In this document: positions 8,285 through 14,186 of the stretch, piece after piece | Position numbering within the stretch: the first letter of the stretch is position 1 | Layout of the letters: the number at the start of each line of letters is the position of its first letter | From: a bacterium HR30 | GTDB lineage: Bacteria; Desulfobacterota; Binatia; HRBIN30 | Length of the DNA: 43,013 bases | Assembly (NCBI GenBank): GCA_002898795.1 | Contig: BEIG01000017.1 | Coordinates: forward strand, 1-43,013 | Reading direction: 5' to 3' | Position numbers and translations under genes: made by a program | Notes under the pieces: model-generated | What the model saw: only the letters and a program-made list of their open reading frames with translations | What the model was told of the DNA's origin: nothing | Databases searched by the model: none

Positions 8285-9045
8285 GCCAACGCCCCCGCCC
8301 CCACAGCCACCTTGCCCGACCCATTGGCAGGCGCGAGGCTCTCCACTGGTTCGTGCGTGCCTGCGGCAAAGAGCTTGCCGGATTCCTCTAAGTCTTCCAT
8401 TTGATCCAGCAGCTCTCCAACTGCATTTTTCAGCCGCATCTCTTCTGCATTTGCTTTTGCGGACAGAAAATTAAACGCCAACACCGCTGGGATGGCCACG
8501 GTCAGGCCTAACGCGGTCTCGACCAGCGCTTCCGAAATTCCACCGGCCACTGCCGAAAGCCCCCCGCTGCCAGTATCGGCAATTCCCTGGAATGCGGAAA
8601 TGATCCCCAGCACCGTACCCAGCAACCCGACAAAAGGAGCAATCGAACCCACTGCAGCAAGCACGGTAAAGCCACGGCGCAATTCTGCGCCCACCTGTTC
8701 GAGGTAGCGCTCCATGTGCCGCTGGGTCTTCTCGAGCGGCGACAAGCCGCCGGCGTGATGTTGCAGCGCGTGCAAGTAAGTGTCGAGACCAACGCCCATG
8801 ACCCGAGCCAAGTGCGCGCGGGGAAATTCCTTACTTTTCTCCGCCACGGCTCGTAAGTTCCCTGCGGCTCGCAACCTGCCCACAGAGGCCAAGAATCGAC
8901 GCGAAGAGTAGCGCGAAAGAGTGAACATCAGGACCCGCTCGAGAAAAACCACCAGAGAGGCAAAGCCCATTGCGAGCAGCGTTGCCGCCACAACCAGAGC
9001 CGGAAGCCCCATGTGTTGCCAAAGCTCTTGCCAGGTAAATTGCAT
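8281..9045 (-). CDS. exbB: ExbB/TolQ-family proton channel subunit
   Basis: Forms the pentameric proton-conducting scaffold around ExbD. At 254 residues it has a first membrane helix (about 14-35), a cytoplasmic helical region, and two C-terminal helices with family signatures (VGSIAPFVGLLGTVLGIISAF, then GISEALVETALGLTVAIPAVL). A Glu/Asp-rich cytoplasmic tail follows. The ATG at 9045 has GGAGG about 6 nt upstream and lies 18 nt after the tonB stop. It is transcribed with tonB and two exbD genes and probably shares their phosphate-starvation control. TolQ is the alternative family name, but the operon partner is TonB. Confidence 0.93.
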   Translation of the reverse strand: MQFTWQELWQHMGLPALVVAATLLAMGFASLVVFLERVLMFTLSRYSSRRFLASVGRLRAAGNLRAVAEKSKEFPRAHLARVMGVGLDTYLHALQHHAGGLSPLEKTQRHMERYLEQVGAELRRGFTVLAAVGSIAPFVGLLGTVLGIISAFQGIADTGSGGLSAVAGGISEALVETALGLTVAIPAVLAFNFLSAKANAEEMRLKNAVGELLDQMEDLEESGKLFAAGTHEPVESLAPANGSGKVAVGAGALA

Positions 9046-9063
9046 TTCTCCTCCTTCGTAGGC

Positions 9064-9819
9064 TTACGCTTGCAACTTGAACGGAATTTGAATGATGCGG
9101 TACACGGTAATTGGCTTCCCTTGATACATCGCTGGCTTGTACTTCCAGCCACGCACCGCGGCGATCGCAGCCGACGCAAACGGCTCGCCTCCTCGCAAAA
9201 GTTCCACCTCGCGAACCGATCCATCGGTCGCAATCACCACCTTCAGCACCACCAACCCCGTTCGGCCTTCCGCACGCGCCTCCTGCGGGTAGGCCGGTGG
9301 CCGATTGCTGGGCAACGGCACCGGCGGCTCCGCATCTTCTGGTAACGCAATCGGTGCAGCCACTTGCGCCCCCGCCACACCCCCTTCCAGACCTGCAGGG
9401 TCGCCGCCCGCAGCCGCGTCGCCCACAACTGCCACCCCTTTGTCTTCCGATGGATCCGCCTCCGGCACAGCCTCTTTCGGCATCTCCTTCGGGGCGACCA
9501 GCGGTTTCGGAGGAGGGGCCGACTCGACTTTCCTCACCTTCAGGCGCTTCGGAACCACTGGTGCCGCTGCTGGTGGCATCGGTGGCGCGGCTACTTGCGG
9601 TTCAGGCTGGGGCTTTGGCTGGACCAACTCCCGAAAGGTGACCTCCTGTGGCTTTTCCCTTTCCCCACGGGGCGGAGCAACCGCCGACATTCGTAACACG
9701 GCCACCACGATCAAACCGTAAAACGCGACTGCCAGGACCGCCGAAACCCACCAGTTTCCCCGCGGGCCGCGCTCATCATCGTAACCCCAGTTGGTGTCCC
9801 AATTCACTGCTGGCACCAT
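9064..9819 (-). CDS. tonB: TonB energy-transducing protein
   Basis: Spans the periplasm and pulls on the TonB box of outer-membrane receptors. About 251 residues: one N-terminal membrane helix (VSAVLAVAFYGLIVVAVL, about 23-42), a proline/lysine-rich spacer (about 60-150 with repeated KPQPEP- and PPKP-type stretches) and a C-terminal TonB domain (RPPAYPQEARAEGRTGLVVL, GWKYKPAMYQGKPI). The ATG at 9819 is chosen. GTG and TTG codons lie 1 and 3 codons upstream, with only a weak ribosome site. It is the first gene of a five-gene operon led by a Pho-box-like triple repeat. The obvious client is the TonB-dependent receptor at 14187-16946. Confidence 0.93.
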   Translation of the reverse strand: MVPAVNWDTNWGYDDERGPRGNWWVSAVLAVAFYGLIVVAVLRMSAVAPPRGEREKPQEVTFRELVQPKPQPEPQVAAPPMPPAAAPVVPKRLKVRKVESAPPPKPLVAPKEMPKEAVPEADPSEDKGVAVVGDAAAGGDPAGLEGGVAGAQVAAPIALPEDAEPPVPLPSNRPPAYPQEARAEGRTGLVVLKVVIATDGSVREVELLRGGEPFASAAIAAVRGWKYKPAMYQGKPITVYRIIQIPFKLQA

Positions 9820-9871
9820 CACGACCAATCCACTTACTTGGCCAAGGATGGCACGCGTTTCCTACGGAACA

Positions 9872-9899
9872 GTGAACGGCAGGTTACGAAATGTTGAAA
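9872..9899 (-). promoter_or_regulatory. PhoB-box-like triple repeat ahead of tonB
   Basis: On the minus strand three 11-bp units run TTTCAACATTT (half-site 9894-9899), CGTAACCTGCC (9883-9888) and GTTCACTGTTC (9872-9877). Phase and half-site type match the sites before the porin and the receptor gene. The site ends about 52 bp upstream of the tonB ATG, a plausible promoter distance. PhoB boxes are direct repeats with this 11-bp period. Binding here is inferred. Confidence 0.7.
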
Positions 9900-9920
9900 C
9901 ATTGGGGCCTTTTGTGCGAG

Positions 9921-9934
9921 CCGGCGCTCGCCGG
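9921..9934 (-). terminator. Short GC hairpin after the lipoprotein gene, possible terminator
   Basis: Directly after the lipoprotein stop on the minus strand, CCGGCG and CGCCGG can pair around a 2-nt centre (or CCGGC/GCCGG around 4 nt). No T-run follows, so an intrinsic terminator is only suggested. The hairpin separates the leftward secreted-protein operon from the tonB promoter. Confidence 0.35.
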
Positions 9935-9936
9935 AC

Positions 9937-10488
9937 CTAATCAGCGAAGTAGGAAAGCATCTTCACCTTGTCCTCGAACACGACCACACTTCCCGGGCGC
10001 AACTCCACCTCGGCACCACCACCGTCGCGGAACAAGAGGCGAGGGTTCCGGTACAATGTGTACCCCGCGCGCTCCTCTGGCTGAGGCAAGTCCACACCTT
10101 GAAACTCGAGCGACCCGAGGGGACAGGCGGCCAGCAGCGCGCTCAGCGCATAGATGCTCTTGGTTCGATGGAGCCGCGTAAAAAAGTCCGCTTTCCGCTC
10201 CGGCATCGCTACCCATTGCTCGCCGGGTGGCACCGACCCGGGCAAGATCCTGGTGCGATACTCCTCATCGGAGACTGCCAAGCGTTCCAGCGTCTCCCGG
10301 TCCTGTCGGCAGAGGGCAGCCGCAACCTCGCGCAACAATGCCTCGGCTCTCACCCGACTTTGCCCCGTGCTCGACTGGGCGCCAGCAGCGTCCGTGGAAC
10401 TACGAGCCTCGGTACGGGGGCAGCCTGCCACTGCCAGGGCAAACACCCCGGCCAGCAACAAGAAACAGACTCTGGCTTTTCTGTGCAT
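9937..10488 (-). CDS. Putative lipoprotein of unknown function
   Basis: 183 residues with a lipoprotein signal: basic MHRKAR start, hydrophobic core and lipobox VAGC (Cys at about 22), then a Ser/Thr-rich tether. The mature domain contains an Arg/Glu-rich helix (LLREVAAALCRQDRETLERLAV), then mixed alpha/beta sequence ending in strands (VELRPGSVVVFEDKVKML). I do not recognise the family. The helix-then-barrel pattern recalls NTF2-like or SnoaL-like folds but is not diagnostic. The ATG at 10488 has GGGAG 9 nt upstream. The ATG three codons earlier has its ribosome site too close. It is the third gene of the leftward operon that starts at the divergent Pho-box region, so it may be a surface or periplasmic part of the same system. 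Confidence 0.8.
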   Translation of the reverse strand: MHRKARVCFLLLAGVFALAVAGCPRTEARSSTDAAGAQSSTGQSRVRAEALLREVAAALCRQDRETLERLAVSDEEYRTRILPGSVPPGEQWVAMPERKADFFTRLHRTKSIYALSALLAACPLGSLEFQGVDLPQPEERAGYTLYRNPRLLFRDGGGAEVELRPGSVVVFEDKVKMLSYFAD

Positions 10489-10518
10489 CGTTCTCATCTC
10501 CCTGCCGCAAAAGAACCG

Positions 10519-10552
10519 GCGGTGGGCACCTGAAGGCACCCACCACCGGTGG
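10519..10552 (-). other. Stem-loop between beta-helix and lipoprotein genes
   Basis: The 84-bp gap between the two genes holds an inverted repeat, GGTGGG...CCCACC, with inner pairs CC/GG around a TGAA loop and two unpaired positions. There is no clear T-run. It could be an attenuator or an mRNA-stability element that sets lipoprotein expression. Position is approximate. Confidence 0.35.
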
Positions 10553-10572
10553 CACCAGCAACATTTGGGCGG

Positions 10573-12312
10573 CTACTGCGTTACGTAGCTAATCCAACCT
10601 CCAGGCGTGACCAGCCAATTGCTGCCATTCGGGTCGAACGCACCGACGTAGGTTGCGCTGTCAAAGAACGGATCGCCAAATTGCACTCCGCAGTCCACGC
10701 CACCCGACACAGCGGAGGCAATTCCCGGTCGCGGGTCCACGACTGCTGGGGAAGGGAACGAACCTCCGGTGCTCAAGCCAGGATCCGCTGTCGAAACCTC
10801 ACCAGCGCTTTGCAAGAGGCTCATGTACTCGCACGAGTTGCACCGCGAGCCTGTGTTTCCCGATCCCGTACGGTTGCGACACAGTTCCGTGCCTCCCGTG
10901 CCGTTGTTGAAAAGCACCAAGCGATGATGCCGCAAAACCGGTGCGGTACCGCCGAGGCTAAAGGGCGGTGCGTCGCACGCCGTAACCCCATCGGTCCGCG
11001 GGTTGCCGCCGACCAGACAAGTACCAGAGCAAGCGTGCTCCCCTGTGGCAGCATCCCGAAGCTGCAAAGCTGCGTCGTCCATCGCGGTGACGAGGATGTT
11101 GGCCAATTGGCCCCCCGTGCCACGACGGTGGAAGAGCCCAAAGAAATCTCCGGAGGGGTGTCCCGACTGCCCTTTCGCCCCGACCAAGGTCACGTTGCAG
11201 AACCGCGGGTCGGAAACCGGTGTGGCGGTAAAGTTGTTTTCGTTATTGTCACTCTCGAAGCCGTGGCTACCCGCGGTATCCAAATTGCCAGCATACTGAG
11301 CTGCCAAGGCGAACTGCACTTTCGACTGGGTTCCAAGTTGCCAGTCCAGTTGATCATCCGCGTTCGCAGTCGCCACGAGGTACTTGGAATGATTCGTGCC
11401 ACCGAACCATTCGAAACCGTCGTCCTTGCCCATGTGAGCCTGAATCCAATCGAACTGCGTGCAGCTTCCCAATGCGTTCATGGTCCAGACGTTCAGTTCG
11501 TTGTCTGGCGATAGCTCTCTGCCTGCGAACTCTGCCCGAACGTACCGCGCTAAACCGCTACTTTCGTTGGGCTGGGGAGTGGCCCCGCCGCCGAAGGTAA
11601 CGCCCACCAGTCCTTCCGGAGTTCCGCTTCCTCCGGGCAAGTTGACAATGGAGCAGCCTTGGAACGACACACCGCCCCAGTCGCCTGCCTGGCGGGATCC
11701 TACCGGCTGATCCGAGGTAAAGACGATTGGCGAACTGGGAGTACCCGCCGCGTTGATGCGGGCGGTGAAGGGGTTTTCGTCGCTACAGTCCCCTTGCAAG
11801 AAAACCAATGCAGAAGGGCTGCCGTCGGACGAAACCTTGCGGCCCTTGATGACCGCCCCAGGGCGGATGGTCACCACGTTTCCGGGCTGCACGAACACCG
11901 TGCCATCGAGGAAATACTCGCAGCTACCCAGCACGACGTTGCTGGTGATATCCGCGGAAATCGTCGTGCCGCACGGCAGGACGGGTCCCGGGCTCGAGCA
12001 CATGGGGACAACGTTGCGGTTGCAGCCAGGGCTGGTCTCGTTCAGCACAATGACGGCGTCGTTGATGTTGAGCACCCCGTCCAAGTTGACGTCAGCGCAG
12101 TTCAAGATGCCAGCGCCACCGCAAGCCGAGCTACACGCTGATGCTGCGGGGTTGTTGATGCACGTGAGCATCAACGAGACGTCGGCCAGGGTAATGCCCC
12201 CTCCGTTCGGATCACCGGTGCAGGCGGCTCGCGCGGGCACACTCGCCGACCCTAAAGCCACGGTTGTGCCGAAAGCCACCGTTAACCACCAAACAAATCC
12301 TTTCCGCTTCAT
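10573..12312 (-). CDS. Secreted beta-helix-like protein with N-terminal dockerin-like repeats
   Basis: 579 residues with a signal peptide (MKRKGFVWWLTVAF...ARA). Two dockerin-like calcium loops follow at once: GDPNGGGITLADVSLML and ADVNLDGVLNINDAVIVL, each flanked by Cys. From about residue 105 the protein matches a family I remember mainly from Bacteroidetes, often encoded beside TonB receptors. Its hallmarks are GTVFVQPGNVVTIRPGAVIKG, GDWGGVSFQG, ARYVRAEFAGREL, DGFEWFGGTNHSK and GFESDNNENNF. Repeated short strands suggest a right-handed beta-helix. Catalytic activity is unknown. The ATG at 12312 has AAGGAG 9 nt upstream, which excludes an in-frame upstream extension. It is the second gene of the leftward operon, 41 bp after the cohesin-like gene. 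A phosphorus-related surface role is inference from context. Confidence 0.85.
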   Translation of the reverse strand: MKRKGFVWWLTVAFGTTVALGSASVPARAACTGDPNGGGITLADVSLMLTCINNPAASACSSACGGAGILNCADVNLDGVLNINDAVIVLNETSPGCNRNVVPMCSSPGPVLPCGTTISADITSNVVLGSCEYFLDGTVFVQPGNVVTIRPGAVIKGRKVSSDGSPSALVFLQGDCSDENPFTARINAAGTPSSPIVFTSDQPVGSRQAGDWGGVSFQGCSIVNLPGGSGTPEGLVGVTFGGGATPQPNESSGLARYVRAEFAGRELSPDNELNVWTMNALGSCTQFDWIQAHMGKDDGFEWFGGTNHSKYLVATANADDQLDWQLGTQSKVQFALAAQYAGNLDTAGSHGFESDNNENNFTATPVSDPRFCNVTLVGAKGQSGHPSGDFFGLFHRRGTGGQLANILVTAMDDAALQLRDAATGEHACSGTCLVGGNPRTDGVTACDAPPFSLGGTAPVLRHHRLVLFNNGTGGTELCRNRTGSGNTGSRCNSCEYMSLLQSAGEVSTADPGLSTGGSFPSPAVVDPRPGIASAVSGGVDCGVQFGDPFFDSATYVGAFDPNGSNWLVTPGGWISYVTQ

Positions 12313-12353
12313 AGACGTGATCTCCTTTTTCTGGTTGTCTTCGTTCGCCGTGG

Positions 12354-13775
12354 TCACGGTTCCGTAATCGTGACGGAACAGCTCACCCCATCGACCGGGT
12401 TACCGCTGGGGTCGGATGCCGATTCGACCTCACACGTCGTCAAGGCAAACTGCGACAGGCATGACTCTGTTGCCGGACAGTCGGCATCCGTCGAGCAGTT
12501 GATCCACTGACTCACACTGCAGGAACGCCCCTGGGCGATGCACTTCTCGCCGCACGTGCCATTGCCGACACATTGAGCGTCCGAGGTACACGAGGTAACC
12601 CCGTCGCCCGTGCACTTGTTTTGCGGCGCACAGGTCGGACAAGCGGGCGCGCGACACTCATTGGCCGACGAGCACGCCTGCGTCGTGGTGACGCTGCATA
12701 AACCCACCGGGTACGCCGGCCGGCAAACATCGAACTTCACGCTCGCCAAAAGGCCCGACGAAATGCCGGAGCTGTCGAGGGCGGAGATTCGCAAGGCATC
12801 GTCGAGATCGAACGCATCGAGAAATGCCGCCGAGTAAGTGAACCGCCCCGCGATATCGATGTTGCTGCCATTTTCATCCACACCCGCGTCGAAACGGGGA
12901 TACCGCACGAGCACTGTGACGCCGCCCAGCGGAACCGGAGTCTGCAAGTTGACATTGACCGTGCGGGCGTTCGGGCTTGGGGTCCCCTTGGTGCAATTTT
13001 CCCCTGGGTAAGCGATGGTCGCCAGACTTTTCCCCTCAGCCAACGCAGCCTCGGCAACGCAGTCGGGCAAAGGATCGCAACTGCCCACTTGCGCGCCCGT
13101 CAAACCAGTGCAGGCTGCTTGGATGGCCGTTTTTCGGCCATTGATGAAACTGAGTAACGGAGCATCGTTCAGACAGGCGTTACTCAGAGGCGAGCCCGGC
13201 GATTGCGTTTTCTGGCACTGGATGGCGGTGTTCATCATTTTATCGGCAATCGCCCGCCGCGCAGACGAAATGACCTTAAAGCACTTGAGCTTGGCCGGAT
13301 CGTTTCCAAGGACAGCGTTTCCAAGAAGTCTGTCGGCTCGCTCCGACACGATAGAACGCAGCGAGGGCAGCTTGTTCGATGTGCTGTCGCCGGGGAGCAT
13401 GTCCGTGGCGGCAGCCGCCGCTGGCTGCGGGCATTTACCCGTCGGACCGTGCAGTTTGGCCAGCGCCTTTTGCTCCGCCTGTTGGTACTTCCCTCCATTG
13501 ATGATCGTAAACGGAAACCCCTCGATGTTGTTGCACAGCCCGCCGGGTACGCCCACCTTCTGTGCAAGCTGATGGCACTTCTCTTGACCTAACGCTGCGG
13601 CTTTGCCCAAGCCGCGAGTTTCCAACCCTACCGCGGCGTAGCACTTGGGCGCGTCTTGACCGCGCACACTTGAGGGCCCCACACTCACGAGCGCTGCGGC
13701 AATCGGCACCGCAAAAAACGCCCGCCCCCATCGTAACTTTTGCCAGAGAGTCACTTCATTGCTTGGTCGCACCAT
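12354..13775 (-). CDS. Secreted Cys-rich protein with cohesin-like domain
   Basis: 473 residues, first gene of the leftward operon. A signal peptide (to about residue 39) precedes a helical Cys-containing region (about 45-260, CYAAVGLETRGLGKAAALGQ...) that I do not recognise. A beta-sandwich segment (about 280-370) then reads VNVNLQTPVPLGGVTVLVRY...LLASVKFDVCRP, which looks cohesin-like. A run of Cys-rich repeats of CxxDxxC type (CSSANEC, CTSDAQC, CSTDADC) follows, and the end is DGVSCSVTITEP. The secreted gene at 16964 ends almost the same way (AGVTCSVTTP), so the two share a C-terminal module. The ATG at 13775 has GGAGG 5 nt upstream. The upstream in-frame extension lies across the promoter and is rejected. 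Confidence 0.85.
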   Translation of the reverse strand: MVRPSNEVTLWQKLRWGRAFFAVPIAAALVSVGPSSVRGQDAPKCYAAVGLETRGLGKAAALGQEKCHQLAQKVGVPGGLCNNIEGFPFTIINGGKYQQAEQKALAKLHGPTGKCPQPAAAAATDMLPGDSTSNKLPSLRSIVSERADRLLGNAVLGNDPAKLKCFKVISSARRAIADKMMNTAIQCQKTQSPGSPLSNACLNDAPLLSFINGRKTAIQAACTGLTGAQVGSCDPLPDCVAEAALAEGKSLATIAYPGENCTKGTPSPNARTVNVNLQTPVPLGGVTVLVRYPRFDAGVDENGSNIDIAGRFTYSAAFLDAFDLDDALRISALDSSGISSGLLASVKFDVCRPAYPVGLCSVTTTQACSSANECRAPACPTCAPQNKCTGDGVTSCTSDAQCVGNGTCGEKCIAQGRSCSVSQWINCSTDADCPATESCLSQFALTTCEVESASDPSGNPVDGVSCSVTITEP

Positions 13776-14004
13776 AAAAACCTCCATTGCACGACTTCGT
13801 TTTCCGTTTTCTTTGTTGACCGCCTCGCACCAGAGGCGTTCCCACGTGAGCCAAAACTTTCGTTCCGACTTCAGCCTGCTGCATTTTCCGCCCTCATTGT
13901 CTCTCCCTCCTCTCGCGAGCCTCCAATTCGCTTGCCTGGCCGAGGAGCCGGCTCGCAGCACTCCCCAAAGGCCTTCACACGGCCCCGGAGTGTACGCGGG
14001 CAAC

Positions 14005-14032
14005 GTGAACGGTCGGTCACGAGATCGCGAAC
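14005..14032 (-). promoter_or_regulatory. PhoB-box-like triple repeat for the leftward secreted-protein operon
   Basis: Minus-strand half-sites with 11-bp period are GTTCGC (14027-14032), CGTGAC (14016-14021) and GTTCAC (14005-14010). The middle one is the weakest match. The final unit is one arm of a 13-bp inverted repeat whose other arm lies in the rightward box. It lies about 230 bp upstream of the 13775 start, so a long leader would result. Confidence 0.55.
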
Positions 14033-14058
14033 TTTTCGCGAAATCCGTGCGTGCGAAG

Positions 14059-14086
14059 TTTCACCGACCGTTCACATTCGTGTAAC
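14059..14086 (+). promoter_or_regulatory. PhoB-box-like triple repeat for the TonB-receptor operon
   Basis: Plus-strand half-sites at exact 11-bp spacing are TTTCAC (14059-14064), GTTCAC (14070-14075) and TGTAAC (14081-14086). These are the best-preserved repeats of the four sites seen and lie about 100 bp upstream of the receptor ATG. A matching -10 element was not evident. Confidence 0.72.
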
Positions 14087-14186
14087 GTCCGCCCAACACG
14101 CCGGTGCTTTTCACGGGCGCGTGATTCGGACCCGGCTTAACGTGTTGACTCTTCGCGCTCCCCACTGGTTGCACGTGTGGCGAGCG

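Larger units (their letters stand above)
13776..14186. other. Divergent promoter region between secreted-protein and receptor operons
   Basis: This 411-bp stretch contains no gene I can support. It carries two back-to-back Pho-box-like triple repeats and a 13-bp perfect inverted repeat (14005-14017 with 14063-14075). The inverted repeat frames a TTCGCGAA palindrome at 14035-14042. It must hold the promoters for both operons. Confidence 0.75.

Noticed and set aside
10549-11514. 321-residue open frame on the plus strand opposite the beta-helix protein
   Set aside because: The minus-strand gene has a signal peptide, ribosome site and family motifs. The plus frame has no recognisable sequence and is a GC-rich shadow.
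13776-14186. N-terminal extensions of both divergent genes into the shared promoter
   Set aside because: Both extensions would place coding sequence over the phased repeats, and signal peptides begin at or near the chosen starts.
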